The notes beneath the pieces were generated by a model. The model saw only the letters and a list, made by a program, of their open reading frames with translations, was not told the DNA's origin and did not search any database. Made by a program: the position numbers and the translations under genes. From Streptosporangium brasiliense (GTDB taxonomy: Bacteria > Actinomycetota > Actinomycetes > Streptosporangiales > Streptosporangiaceae), in NCBI RefSeq assembly GCF_030811595.1, contig NZ_JAUSRB010000002.1, forward strand, positions 6,200,001 through 6,264,000: a DNA stretch of 64,000 bases, read 5' to 3'. Each line of letters starts with the position of its first letter. Position 1 is the stretch's first letter. This document shows positions 17,346 through 27,255 of the stretch, one piece after another.

Positions 17346-17657
17346 TCACCCGATCGGCGCCCGCGCGGCGAGGCGCACGGTGGCGTTCAACGGCAGGTCG
17401 GCGGCCGAGCGTCCGGCGAGCACCATGAAGGCGCCCTCCTCGGCGTGCCAGGCGCGCCGCCCGGCCGACCAGTGCTGGAAGGCCCGTGCTGGGAGGTCGA
17501 CCTCGATCTCGACCGGGGCGTAGCCGGCCAGCCAGCGCTCGGGCCGGGCCACGGCCGTCTCCGGCCGGGACAGGTAGACCTGGACGGTCTCGCGCCCGGC
17601 CCGCCCGCCGGTGTTGCGCAGCCGTACCCGGACCGAGAGCGGGCTGCCGGGGACGAC
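17346..17657 (-). pseudogene. C-terminal remnant of a GH3 beta-glucosidase
   Basis: About 100 residues matching the fibronectin-III-like C-terminal domain of glycoside hydrolase family 3: SVRVRLRNTGGRAGRETVQ, then YLSRPETAVARPERWLAGY, a RAFQHW stretch and GRSAADLPL. Both catalytic GH3 domains are missing. Homology ends at about 17657, where a gene fragment on the other strand begins. The linker before RAFQHW also looks several residues shorter than usual. It cannot be a working glucosidase. Confidence 0.8.
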
Positions 17658-18062
17658 GTGCCGGCCACGGGCCTGTCCGTCGAGCACTTCAAGAAGTACG
17701 GCGTGGAGTGGTCCGGCGAGCGAGGCCGGACGACCTTCTTCCGGAACGAGCTGCCCTACGACCCGCCCGACCAGGCCGCGTTCATGAACGGGAACATCAA
17801 GGGCTGGGCCGCCTGCAAGGTCGCCGATTCGGTGAACGTCCACGAGGGCTGGGGCCTGGGCAGCTACTGCGTCTTCACCTCCGACCCGACCATCGAGGTG
17901 GACCACGGCTTCGAGGTCCCGGTGAAGCCCGGCGTGAGGTTCCACAGCCTCCTGGTCGTCTCACTCGGCGGCAAGGGCCGCTACGACCACGTCGTCAACG
18001 ACACCGGCGCCCCGGCGTACGGCACCGGGACGATCCCCTCCACGGTCACCTCCTGTCCCTGA
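17650..18062 (+). pseudogene. C-terminal remnant of a secreted pectate-lyase-like protein ('adenylyl cyclase' family)
   Basis: About 136 residues recognisable as the tail of the large secreted actinobacterial beta-helix proteins usually misnamed adenylyl cyclase: GDDVPATGLSVEHF, GERGRTTFFRNELPYDPP, VADSVNVHEGWG and HGFEVPVKPGVRFHSL. The family is normally over 550 residues with a signal peptide; everything before this point is missing. Homology starts at about 17650, exactly where the opposite-strand GH3 remnant stops, so one deletion probably removed the 5' parts of both genes. Confidence 0.75.
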
Positions 18063-18099
18063 TCCCCGCTGTCTTCGGTGTCGCCGGGGGAGCGGGGTA

Positions 18100-18143
18100 C
18101 GGTCCGGGAGACCGCCGTGGCGAGGCGGCGGTCTCCCGGACCG
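18100..18143. terminator. Bidirectional hairpin terminator
   Basis: Perfect 18-bp stem (18100-18117 with 18126-18143) and an 8-nt loop. It lies between the plus-strand remnant ending at 18062 and the minus-strand serine hydrolase ending at 18146. Confidence 0.75.
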
Positions 18144-18145
18144 GC

Positions 18146-19501
18146 TCAGCCGCGCCAGCCGCCGCCGTCCACCCCGCCCGGGACCTCGGCGGTGGGGTCG
18201 TAGGGGGTGCGGGTGAAGACGAAGGTGTTGAGGTCGAGGTGGCCGGGCGAGCCGTCGGCCCGGCGGACCAGGCGCAGCGTCTCACCGGCGTAGTAGCCGT
18301 CCAGCCCGAGCCAGGTGCCGTCGGCCTGGGCGGCGAACCGGGAGGCCCGGCCGGTGCCGCCGATCGGGTCGAGGGAGATGCCGCGCTCCGGCAGCAGCCG
18401 CAGCGTGTAGGCGCTGGGCCCCCAGTGCCACGGGCCGGTCAGCTCCAGCAGGTCGGCGTCCGCCGCGACGGGCTCCCACTCGGCCGGCAGGCGCGGCTCG
18501 TGCTCGTCGAGGACGGCCAGCAGCTCGGTCAGCAGGGTGCGGCTCACCCCGGAGGTGGTGTTGGCCATGAACAGCACGCCCACCCGGTCGGCCGGGTCGG
18601 CCCACACCGTGGCCAGGAAGCCCGGCATGGAACCGGAGTGGCCGGCCAGGCGGCGCCCGCCCGCCCGGGCCAGCTGCAGGCCCAGGCCGAATCCGCCGGT
18701 CCAGGCGTCGCCGTCGTCGACGATCGCCGGCTCGCGCATCTCGGCCAGCGTGGCCGGGGCGAGGACGCCGGCGGTTTCACCGGCCAGGAACGCCGCCCAC
18801 CGGGCGAGGTCGGCGGGGGTGGACCACAGCTGCCCGGCCGGGGCCATGGCGACCGCGTCGTGCTCGGGCTCGGGCAGCAGCACGTCCGCCCACGGGTGCA
18901 CGGCGTAGCCGGTGGCGTGCGGGGCGAGCGGCCGGGGCGTGGTCCGGCGCATGCCCAGCGGCTCCAGGATCTCCGCCTGCACGGCCTGCGCCCAGGTCAC
19001 GCCCCGGTGCCGGGCGACCAGCTCGCCCAGCAGGGCGAAGCCCAGGTTGGAGTAGTGGAAGCGGCGGCCGGGCCGGTGGCGGGCGGTCTCCGGGCCGAGC
19101 AGCCCGATGAGCTCCTCCAGTGGCATGCCCGGCGTCCGCTCCCACCACTGGCCGGGCGGCTCGGCGGTCAGCCCGGCGGTGTGCGACAGCAGCTGGGCGA
19201 TGGTCACGTCACCGACCGGCGTGCCGGGGACGTGCTTGCCGATCGGGTCGAGCAGGTCCACGCGGTCCTCGTCGCGCAGCCGCATGACCACGGTGGCCAC
19301 CATGCTCTTGGTGATGGAGCCGATCCGGTATTGGGTGTCCTCGGTGGGCGCGACCCCCTCGACCCGGCCGCGCGAGCCGTACCAGGCGATCCGCCCGTCG
19401 CGCACCACGGCCGCCGCGAGGGACGGCAGCCGCGACCCTGCCTGCTCCACCGCGATCCTCCGCAGCAGCGCGCGAGCCGTACTCTCCAGAACCGGCGACA
19501 T
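18146..19501 (-). CDS. Serine hydrolase, class C beta-lactamase fold
   Basis: A 451-residue protein of the beta-lactamase/D-aminopeptidase/esterase superfamily. The nucleophile motif SITK (SxxK), the HYSNLG tyrosine motif (YxN) and a HSGSMPG loop replacing KTG are all in order, so the catalytic core looks intact; a lipocalin-like C-terminal extension follows. No signal peptide is evident. I start at 19501 (MSPVLEST) because GGGGAGGGG sits just upstream; an in-frame ATG at 19537 is an alternative. The substrate is unknown: esterase or peptidase activity is as likely as beta-lactam hydrolysis. Confidence 0.9.
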   Translation of the reverse strand: MSPVLESTARALLRRIAVEQAGSRLPSLAAAVVRDGRIAWYGSRGRVEGVAPTEDTQYRIGSITKSMVATVVMRLRDEDRVDLLDPIGKHVPGTPVGDVTIAQLLSHTAGLTAEPPGQWWERTPGMPLEELIGLLGPETARHRPGRRFHYSNLGFALLGELVARHRGVTWAQAVQAEILEPLGMRRTTPRPLAPHATGYAVHPWADVLLPEPEHDAVAMAPAGQLWSTPADLARWAAFLAGETAGVLAPATLAEMREPAIVDDGDAWTGGFGLGLQLARAGGRRLAGHSGSMPGFLATVWADPADRVGVLFMANTTSGVSRTLLTELLAVLDEHEPRLPAEWEPVAADADLLELTGPWHWGPSAYTLRLLPERGISLDPIGGTGRASRFAAQADGTWLGLDGYYAGETLRLVRRADGSPGHLDLNTFVFTRTPYDPTAEVPGGVDGGGWRG

Positions 19502-19539
19502 CAGATGACCCCTCCCCGACATGACGTGACGCCCCAAGG

Positions 19540-21569
19540 CTAGTGCCGGGCGAGCCCGGCCAACATCCCCGGCAGCTCCCGCCGGTGTGTCACGGTCAGC
19601 CGCCGCGTCGCACGGGTGACCGCCACATACAGATCATGGCCGCCCATCGGTGTCTGGGCGAGGATCTCGCCGGGTTCGACGACCACCACGGCGTCGAACT
19701 CCAGCCCCTTGGAGGCGGTGACGGTCAGGACCGCGACGGGGGAGTCCAGGATGTCGTCGTGGCCGGGGAAGAGCGCGGCGATCCGGGGACGACGGGCGTC
19801 GGGGACGACGACGGCCAGGCGGCCCTCACCGATCCGCGCGAGCTCGCCCTCGACCAGGGCCGCCAAGGCGCCCGGGGCGTCGGGGTCGAGGAGCACGGCG
19901 CGCGGCGGGCTCCCGCCCTCGCGGACCGACTCCGGGGGCCGCCGGCCGGGCGCGACCGCCGCGAGCACGTCGGCGGCCACTTTCATGATCTCCGCCGGGG
20001 TCCGGTAGTTGACCAGCAGGCGTTCCTCCCGCCAGCGGCCCCTGACGTAGCGGTCGAGCATCCCGCCCCAGGACCGGGCCCCGGCGGCCGACCCGGTCTG
20101 GGCGATGTCGCCCACGACGGTCAGCGACCGGGACGGGATCCGGCGCATCACGGTCCGCCAGGCCATCGCCGACAGCTCCTGCGCCTCGTCCACGATGACG
20201 TGCCCGTAGGCCCAGCGCCGGTCGGCCCCGGCCCGCTGGGCGGTGGTCATGGCCGGCTCGGGCGTCTCGTGACGTGCGGCCAGCGTGGCGGCCTCCATCA
20301 TCCGGTCCTCCAGCAGGCCGGTGAACTCCAGCACGCCCAGCGCGTACCGCTCCCCGGCCTCGCGCTCGTGCTCGGCCGGCTCCCGGGCCGCCCCGCTCTC
20401 GGTCTCGTCCTCGCCGAGGAGCTCGGCGGCCTCGTCCAGCAGCGGGACGTCGCCGACCGTCCACGGCCTGCCGTACGGCCGCAGCAGGCTCTCCCGCTCG
20501 GCCCGCGACAGGCCGGGCGCGGCCGAGGCGAGCGCGTCGGCGTCGGCGAGCAGGTCGGCGATCAGGCGTTCGGGGGTGAGCCGTGGCCACAGCGCGTCCA
20601 GTGCCTCGCGCACGGACGGCTGTGCCCACAGGACCTTGCGGGCGTGGCGCAGGTCCTCCTCGTCCATCGGCCGGTCCAACTGGGCGGCCTCGTCCAGGGC
20701 GAGCGCGCCGAGCATGGAGACGAGGAACAGCTTGCGGGCCACGTTGTGCGGGCGGCGGGCGGCCCTGGCCCGGTCCCGGGCGGCCTCGCAGGCGGCGTGG
20801 TCCACCCGCAGCGTCATCCGCTCGACCACGACCTCCACCCCGCTCCGCACCGAGGTCCGCAGCACGACCGGGACCTCCAGGCCGCTGTCGGGGACGCGCT
20901 GGCGGTCGCGGAGCGCCGTGGCGATCACCTCGGCCATCCGCAGGTCACCCTTGACCACGGCGGTGGGCGGGCCGTCGGTCGCGGTGGCGCGCACACCGGG
21001 ATACAGCTCGCCGACGGCCGACAGCACCACGTCGGTCTCGCCGAGGGAGGGCAGCACCTGGCCGATGTATCGGGAGAACAGCGTGTTGGGGCCCACCACC
21101 AGCACGCCCCGCCGCTCCAGGACGGCGCGGTGGGCGTACAGCAGGAAGGCGGCTCGGTGCAGCGCGGCGACGGTCTTGCCCGTGCCGGGACCGCCCTGGA
21201 CCACCAGGGCGCCCGGCAGGCCGGACCGGATCACCCAGTCCTGCTCGGTCTGTATGGTGGCCACGACCTCGTTCATCCGCCCGGTACGGCTGCGCCGCAG
21301 GGTGGCCATGAGCGCGGCCTCGCCGACCAGCGTGCGGCGGTCGCCGTCGCTGAGGCGCTCCAGGTCGAACACCTCGTCGTCGAGGTCGACCACGGTGCGG
21401 CCGTCGGTGTGCAGGTGGCGGCGGCGCACCACAGCGTGCCGGGGTCGCCCGGGGTGGCGGTGTAGAAGACGCGGGCGGCCGGGGCGCGCCAGTCGGTGAG
21501 GATGATGTCGTGATCGGCGTCGCGCAGGCCGATCCGGCCGATGTAGCAGGTCCCGCCGCTCCCCGTCAT
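19540..21569 (-). pseudogene. helD: HelD-type UvrD-like helicase, N-terminus lost and frameshifted
   Basis: The body is a superfamily 1 helicase of the RNA-polymerase-associated HelD type: Walker A QGGPGTGKTVAALHR, Walker B region VIVDEAQELSAMAW, and C-terminal VTASKGLEFDAVVVVEP and YVAVTRATRRL motifs. Two defects are visible. The conserved N-terminal segment YIGRIGLRDADHDIILTDWR is in a different frame from the downstream VVRRRHLHTDGRTVVDLDDE, so a frameshift lies near 21440. And the roughly 150-residue coiled-coil/clamp arm that precedes YIGRIGL is absent: an in-frame stop lies about 30 nt upstream of its first codons. HelD removes or recycles RNA polymerase and some relatives confer rifamycin resistance; this copy should not work unless re-initiated and frameshift-corrected. 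Confidence 0.8.
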
Positions 21570-21633
21570 TCCCTGTCCGGCCGCGCCCTCCGGCCGTCAG
21601 ACGGCCATCGGCGATCCACTCATCCCCTCCGCG

Positions 21634-21675
21634 CCTGTCCTCCCCGCCGCCCGGCCGGGCGGCGGGGAGGACAGG
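21634..21675. terminator. 42-bp perfect palindrome, terminator of the small secreted protein gene
   Basis: Two 21-nt arms with no spacer (21634-21654 and 21655-21675), starting CCTGTCCTCCCC. It lies 8 nt beyond the stop of the 21683-22129 gene and upstream of the HelD remnant, which would isolate the remnant from read-through. Confidence 0.8.
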
Positions 21676-21682
21676 CGGCCGA

Positions 21683-22129
21683 TCACGGGTTGTCGACACC
21701 GATCCAGTTGACGTGCCATTGGAAGGCCTGCGCGACGGCGGGAGAGATGGGGCTGCTGTCGCTCCAGCGGACGTAGAGGCGGAATCCGGTCGCGGTGGGG
21801 CTGTAAACGGCGTTGGCGCCCGTCAGCGCCCAGTGGTCGCCGGTGCCGCCGACGGAGCTCGTGTAGACCGGGGTGCCGGTGAAGTTCGCGGAGGTGGTGT
21901 CGACGTCGATGTAGAGGCCGGTGCCGTTCCCGTAGGACTCCCAGCCCTCTCCGGGCGCGGTCTTCCCGGCCGCGACCCGCTGGCTCGTCTTCGCCGCCGA
22001 CATCACCTCGGCCGCCACCCGCTTGGCGGCCGGGCGGTCGTCGGCGTGCGCGCTCGCCCCTGTCACCAGAACGGCGCCGAACGCCAGGGCGGCGGACAGG
22101 GCGACGGTCGTGGACCTCACGATGGCCAT
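21683..22129 (-). CDS. Small secreted protein of unknown function
   Basis: 148 residues. A Sec signal peptide (charged start, hydrophobic run, AxA-type site near ASAHA at about 28-29) precedes a short helical stretch and a compact beta-rich domain with DHWALTGANAVYSPTATGF and FQWHVNWIGV. Similar small exported domains occur in actinobacteria and fungi, but I know no function; a lectin-like role is a guess. AAGGAG lies 6 nt before the ATG. No cysteines. It has its own strong terminator and looks monocistronic. Confidence 0.85.
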   Translation of the reverse strand: MAIVRSTTVALSAALAFGAVLVTGASAHADDRPAAKRVAAEVMSAAKTSQRVAAGKTAPGEGWESYGNGTGLYIDVDTTSANFTGTPVYTSSVGGTGDHWALTGANAVYSPTATGFRLYVRWSDSSPISPAVAQAFQWHVNWIGVDNP

Positions 22130-22429
22130 GTGTTCTCCTTCGGTTCTCAGTCAAGTCCTCGGCGGTCATGACCTCGGAGAGGCGCTGTCCGCAGCTGCGG
22201 ACAGCGCCTGTCATGGCGTCTGAGGATGCAAACGATCATCACCGATGGTAGCCATCTTGCAACCGAATGTCGTTGAACGTCGCTGTTCGACGGCGTGCCG
22301 CCGGTTGGTACGCATACGGGCGCGCCCTTGCCGGGCCGGGCGCCGCTTCTCGGGCGCGTGGGACCGCGCGAAATAGTAGTGTCAAACCAAAATTGCAATG
22401 ACATCAAAATTATCGTCTAAGGTGGGGCG
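22130..22429. promoter_or_regulatory. Divergent intergenic region with an AT-rich promoter-like stretch
   Basis: 300 bp without a gene, between the secreted protein gene (leftward) and the UvrA-like gene (rightward). The last 60 bases (about 22370-22422) are strikingly AT-rich for this genome (AAAATTGCAATGACATCAAA and following), as at a promoter, but I cannot fix -35/-10 boxes. AGGTGGGG shortly before the GTG at 22430 may be the ribosome binding site. Confidence 0.45.
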
Positions 22430-24904
22430 GTGACCTTCACCTCCGACACTCTCGACGGCGACGTGATCAAGGTCGTCGGGGCCCGCACCCACAACCTGCG
22501 GGACGTCAGCGTCGTCTTCCCCAAGAACAAGATCGTCGCCTTCACCGGCGTCAGCGGCAGCGGCAAGACCTCACTCGCCATCGACACCGTGCACGCGGAG
22601 GCCCAGCTGAGATACCTGAACGGCATCTCACCGTTCTTCCGCCAGTTCATCTCACCCAAGGACCGCCCGCAGGTCGACCGGATATCCGGGCTGGGCGTGA
22701 CCCTGGCGGTGGACCAGCGCCGGCTGAACCGGAGCCCGCGCTCCACCCTCGGCAGCATCACCGGGCTGAACGACTTCCTCGGCCTGCTGTTCGCCCGGCT
22801 GCCGGCGCTGGGGCCCGAAGCCCGGGAGTTCCCCGAACTACGCGGGCTGACCAGTGCTTATTTCGACCGGTACAGCATGGAAGGCCGCTGCAAGGAGTGC
22901 GGCGGCATGGGCGCCACGGTGAGCCCGGCCGAGGACCGGATCGTGACCCGCCCCGACCTCCCGCTGCTCGCGGGCGCCGGGACGTGGTTCGGCTGGGCCG
23001 GCTCCGGGGAGTCCCTGGCGCTGCCCGCCCTCGCCGAGCGGTACGGCGCGGACCTCGGCCTGCCCTGGCGCGAACTGCCCGAGGAGTTCCGGCAGGCGGT
23101 GCTCCACGGCACGGGCGACGTGCCGGTCACCTACAAGGTCACCACCAGGCAGAAGAAGACGGGCGCCGAGATCACCTTCGAGCGCAGCGTGCCGCTGAAA
23201 GGAGCGGTCCTCGAAGTCTCCAGGCTCTACGACGCCGCGGGCACCGACGGGGCCAAGGAGCACTACGCCCGGTTCATGCGCCGGATCGGGTGCCCGGCGT
23301 GCGACGGCACCGGCTTCGGTGAGGTCGGTCTCACGATCAAGCTCGGCGGCCTGACCTATCCCGAGGTGATCAGGCTCCCCGTCGAGGAGCTGCGCGGATG
23401 GGTGGACGCGATCGGGCCGACGCTCACCCCGATGCAGCGGGAGGTGGCCGACACCGTCCTGCCCGACCTGGCCCGCCGCGTGCGGCTGCTGGTCGAGCTG
23501 GGCCTCGGGCACCTCCAGGTCACCCGCACCGCCCCGTCGATGTCGGGCGGAGAGCTCCAGCGGGCCCGGGTCGCCGCCCAGCTGAACACGGACCTGACCG
23601 GGATCGTCTTCGTCCTCGACGAGCCGAGCGCGGGCCTGCACCCCGCCGACAAGCGCCCGTTCCGCGAGATCCTCCGCGAGCTGCGCGACGCGGGCAACAC
23701 CGTCCTGCTCGTGGAGCACGACCCTGAGCTGATCGCCCTGGCCGACTGGGTGGTGGACATCGGCCCCGGGGCCGGGCGCGAGGGCGGCAGGCTCGTCGCG
23801 TCCGCCCCGCCGTGGGAGCTGAGCCGCGACGAGCGGTCGATCACCGGCGCCTACCTCGGCGGGCGCGGTCCCCGGGTCCGCCGGACCCGGCGGTCCGGCC
23901 CGGCCGCGGCGCCCCGGCTCGCCCTGATCGGCGTCGACGCGCACAACGTCCGCCTGGACCGGGTGGAGATCCCCCTTCACGTGCTCACCTGCATCACCGG
24001 GGTCAGCGGCAGCGGCAAGAGCAGCCTGCTGCACCAGGCGCTCGGCGCGGGCCTCGACGCCGTCCTCCGCGGCGAGCGCCCGGAGGCCGTCGCCCGGATC
24101 GAGGGCGCCGGGCAGCTCGACTGGGTGACGGTGGTGGACCAGAATCCGATCGGGCGCACGCCGCGCTCCAGCCCGGCCACCTACACCAAGGCGTTCGACG
24201 CGATCCGCAAGCTCTACGCCGCCACTCCGGAGGCCAGGAGCCGCGGGCTCGGCGCGGGGGCGTTCTCCTTCAACTCCTCCGGTGGCCGTTGCGAGGCGTG
24301 CGCCGGATACGGCAGACGCCAGGTGGACCTGCACTTCATGCCGGACATGTGGGTCGTGTGCGACGTCTGCGAGGGGCGCCGCTTCACCCCCGAGCTGCTC
24401 GCCGTCACCTACCGCGGCAAGGCCGTCGACGAGGTGCTGGAGATGACCGTGGACGAGGCGGCGGACTTCTTCGGCGGATCGGCCGGCCTCGCCGCCACGT
24501 TGCGCGCCGCCCAGCAGGCGGGGCTGGGCTATCTCCGGCTCGGCCAGAGCGCGACCGAGCTCTCCGGCGGTGAGGCGCAGCGCCTGAAGCTGGCCAACGC
24601 GATCCTGCTGGGCGGCGGGGGCCGCGGCCGCGGCCTGGTGATCCTCGACGAACCGGTCACCGGCCTGCACCCGTCCGACGTGCAGCGCATGGTCGACGCG
24701 TTCGACACGCTGCTCGCGGCGGGCAGCTCGGTCGTCATCGCCGAGCACGATCTGCACGTCGCCGCCTGCGCCGACTGGATCATCGACATGGGACCGGGCG
24801 CCGGCGACAGGGGCGGGCGGATCCTCAACCAGGGCCCTCCGGCGACGGTCGCGGCCGGTCCCGGTGTGACCGCGGAGTATCTACGGCCCCTCGTCACGGG
24901 CTGA
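22430..24904 (+). CDS. UvrA-like ABC ATPase (drug-resistance/UvrA2 type)
   Basis: 824 residues, shorter than the roughly 950 of housekeeping UvrA. Two ABC modules: Walker A GVSGSGKTSLAID and GVSGSGKSSLLHQ; signatures SGGELQRARVA and LSGGEAQRLKLA; Walker B VFVLDEPSAGLHP and VILDEPVTGLHPSD. CxxC pairs (CKECGGMG, CPACDGTG, CEACAGYG, CDVCEG) mark zinc modules, while the UvrB-binding insertion seems reduced. Such paralogues include DrrC of the daunorubicin cluster, which protects DNA from intercalators. It lies only about 6 kb from the P450 operon, so self-resistance is possible, but intervening remnants make cluster membership uncertain. GTG start. Confidence 0.92.
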   Translation: MTFTSDTLDGDVIKVVGARTHNLRDVSVVFPKNKIVAFTGVSGSGKTSLAIDTVHAEAQLRYLNGISPFFRQFISPKDRPQVDRISGLGVTLAVDQRRLNRSPRSTLGSITGLNDFLGLLFARLPALGPEAREFPELRGLTSAYFDRYSMEGRCKECGGMGATVSPAEDRIVTRPDLPLLAGAGTWFGWAGSGESLALPALAERYGADLGLPWRELPEEFRQAVLHGTGDVPVTYKVTTRQKKTGAEITFERSVPLKGAVLEVSRLYDAAGTDGAKEHYARFMRRIGCPACDGTGFGEVGLTIKLGGLTYPEVIRLPVEELRGWVDAIGPTLTPMQREVADTVLPDLARRVRLLVELGLGHLQVTRTAPSMSGGELQRARVAAQLNTDLTGIVFVLDEPSAGLHPADKRPFREILRELRDAGNTVLLVEHDPELIALADWVVDIGPGAGREGGRLVASAPPWELSRDERSITGAYLGGRGPRVRRTRRSGPAAAPRLALIGVDAHNVRLDRVEIPLHVLTCITGVSGSGKSSLLHQALGAGLDAVLRGERPEAVARIEGAGQLDWVTVVDQNPIGRTPRSSPATYTKAFDAIRKLYAATPEARSRGLGAGAFSFNSSGGRCEACAGYGRRQVDLHFMPDMWVVCDVCEGRRFTPELLAVTYRGKAVDEVLEMTVDEAADFFGGSAGLAATLRAAQQAGLGYLRLGQSATELSGGEAQRLKLANAILLGGGGRGRGLVILDEPVTGLHPSDVQRMVDAFDTLLAAGSSVVIAEHDLHVAACADWIIDMGPGAGDRGGRILNQGPPATVAAGPGVTAEYLRPLVTG

Positions 24905-26597
24905 GCGCGGGCGTCCACCCGCCTGCCGGGCGGGCGCCGGGACCGCGGCCGCCGCCAGGCTCAGCCTGTCGATCTCGTAGGAGCCCGCCCAGTCCGAGCC
25001 GACCGAGCCGCGCACCCACACCTTGACCCGGGAGACGGCCTTGCGGCCCGCCCAGCGGGACAGGTCGAGGGTGAGCCGGTTCCAGCCGCGGGCGGGGTCG
25101 ACCGCGCCGACGCCCTCGGCGACCTCGCCGTCCGGGCCGTAGACGCGGACCTTCGCGGAGAAGACGTTGCCCGGCCTGAAGCCGTCGCCGGCGTGCTCCG
25201 GCACCCGTACCGACACCGAAAGCTGTGACCTGAGCGAGGCGTCGAGCGGCCGGTCGAGCACCAGGTCGGTGCCCTTGTACGCCTTGGTGTACATCGACCA
25301 GCTTGGCAGGTCGCGGTCGAAGTGCACGCGCAGCGCGTGTCCGCCGTCGACGGCCACCCGTTCGACGGCGGCCGCGTTGTCGGAGGGCCGCCAGCCGCCG
25401 GTGTCCCGCTCGAAGTCGGAGACCACGTGCTCCAGCGCGGGCTCGGCGTCCAGCTGTACGCCGACGGTGGCCGGGAGCTTCCTGGTCGCCAGCCTGGCCG
25501 GGTCGGAGCCGGGGATGACGTCCTTCCGGTCGGAGATCCCGATGATCTTCTTGGCGGACTCGGTCACCTCGAGCGAGCGCTCGGTGTCGATGTATTTGAA
25601 CACCTCGTGCACCGGCTTGCGGTCGCCGACGTTGGACGGCGCGGCGTGCTCCTCGTCCCACGTCCACAGGCCGAGGCGGAGGCCGCCCTCCTGCTTGTGG
25701 TCGACGTGCCGGTGCAGGATGAACGAGTCGATGCCCTCGGCGAAGGCGACCTTGTAGTAGGCGTAGGCGTAGGCCGCCGCCTGCAGCCTGAGCTGCTCGT
25801 CGGTGTAGTCCTGGGAGTTCAGGCCCTGCTCCGAGAGGATCACCCGGCGCGGCCGCCCGTCGTGGAGCAGGTGCTCCTGGGCCAGGTAGCGCGGCAGCAG
25901 CTCGATGTTCTTGAACGTGATGCGCAACGTGTCGAAGCTGTCGGTCGCCGTCCTGTCGTTCCAGAACGCCGGGTTGAACAGGTTCTCCGGATACGGGTGA
26001 TGGGCGATGTTCCAGTCGAAGTCACCCTGGGCCTTGGTCAGGGCGTTGAGGCCCTCCACCACGTCACGGCCCTTGTAGGTGTATTCGGGGTCGTCGCCCA
26101 CCACGCCGGTCCAGAAGTGGGTCAGCGAGGTGTAGACGCGGGCGTTGGCGTCGGCCTTGCGCACGGCCTGCCAGGTCAGCCGCATGGCCCTGGTGTACTG
26201 CTCCAGGAAGACGTCGCGGTCCTGGGGGCCCATGTTGTACCAGTACTGCTGGGCGTCGATCTCGTTGCCGACGATCCAGCCCCAGGCCCTGCCGTACCTG
26301 GCGGAGGTTGATGCCCGTGTGCTCGACGCCGATCTCCTCGGCGCCGTCGGTGCCGGGCGTGACGACGGCGACCGGCCGCAGGCCCGTGTGGCCCGCGGGG
26401 GCGTGCCAGGTGTCCAGCGCGTACAGCGCCACCTGGCCGGTCGCCCTGCCGGTGACGGTGACCGTGTCCTGGCCGACCGCGACCCCGGTGACGCCCGTCG
26501 CGGCCCCGGCGAGCGCGAGGGCGGGAAGGGCCGTCACCGTCGCCGGTACGGCGAGGGCGATCAGCGCGTTACGTAGGGTCCGTGGTGGATGCGGCAT
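24881..26597 (-). pseudogene. DUF5722 secreted glycosidase-like gene with two internal deletions
   Basis: The C-terminal 450 residues (from about 26233) follow the DUF5722 family closely: YHPYPENLFNPAFWND-like, RRVILSEQGLNSQDYT, FILHRHVDHKQEGGLRLG and a jelly-roll tail. The N-terminus (from 26597) has a signal peptide and VALYALDTWHAPAGHTG. Against the family, about 60 residues are missing between VVTPG and TDGAEEIGVEHTGIN, and roughly 100 more between GIN and RYGRAWGWIVGNEIDAQ. The second deletion also shifts the frame (at about 26300), so no single frame spans the gene. DUF5722 proteins are TIM-barrel glycosidase-like secreted enzymes. The 3' end overlaps the UvrA-like gene by 24 bp on the other strand. 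Confidence 0.8.
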
Positions 26598-26645
26598 TAC
26601 ATCTCCTGCTCGGGGGGGTGTGACAGGGGTGTCTCGGTCTGGGCT

Positions 26646-27255
26646 ACCTGGCCCAGTTCTCCTGGCCCCAGTTGTTCTTCTTGATGCCGGCCGCGATCCC
26701 GCGGTCCCACCATTTCTGCAGGTCGGGCAGCTCCTCCTCCAGCGAGCGCTTGCCGAGCAGGTAGCCGTCGAACACGTCGCGGGAGGAGGTGCCCTCGGGT
26801 CCGCCGGGCAGCGCGGTCACCCGGAACGGCCTGCCCCACTCGCCTCCGGAGGAGGCCGGCGGTCTCGGGGGAGGGGTCCACGCCCTCGACCGCGGGCAGA
26901 CCGCCGGTGGCGTCCAGCCACGGCTTGACCGCCGGTGAGCTCATGAACTGCAGGAACTTGATCGCGGCGGCGTACTTCCCGCCCTTCACCGTGGACGGGA
27001 TCATGTAGCTGGTGCCGCCGATCGAGGCCCCGTATCTGGCGGGGGCCTCCGTCGACAGCGGGCTGGTGGCCTTCGTGACCGTCGGGAACGGCATGGTGCC
27101 GATCGGGAACTCGGCGTCCGTCTTGAGCGCTTCGACGGCGAAGTCGGTGCCCCACGACATGGTGGCCTTGCCCGAGACGAAGTCGCGGTAGCCGACCGCG
27201 GCGCCGCCGTTCCCAGGTCCACCCCGGCGCGAACCCGCCCTTGTCCAGCAGCCGA
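26646..27255 (-). pseudogene. Sugar ABC transporter substrate-binding protein remnant
   Basis: Roughly 200 C-terminal residues of a family 1 extracellular solute-binding protein, spread over frames: [13 protein letters not shown] in one, then FVSGKATMSWGTDFAVEALK through PSTVKGGKYAAAIKFLQF and PAVKPWLDATGGLPAVEG in a second, then PFRVTALPGGPEGTSSRDVF and KKNNWGQENWAR in the third. Shifts lie near 27210 and 26850. The lipoprotein signal and N-terminal lobe are gone; homology stops at about 27255 against a plus-strand fragment. Such proteins bind oligosaccharides for import, fitting the neighbouring glycosidase remnants. Confidence 0.72.

Noticed and set aside
22430-24904. Housekeeping uvrA
   Set aside because: At 824 residues it is shorter than UvrA and seems to have a reduced UvrB-binding region, and no uvrB/uvrC is near; a UvrA2/DrrC-like paralogue fits better.
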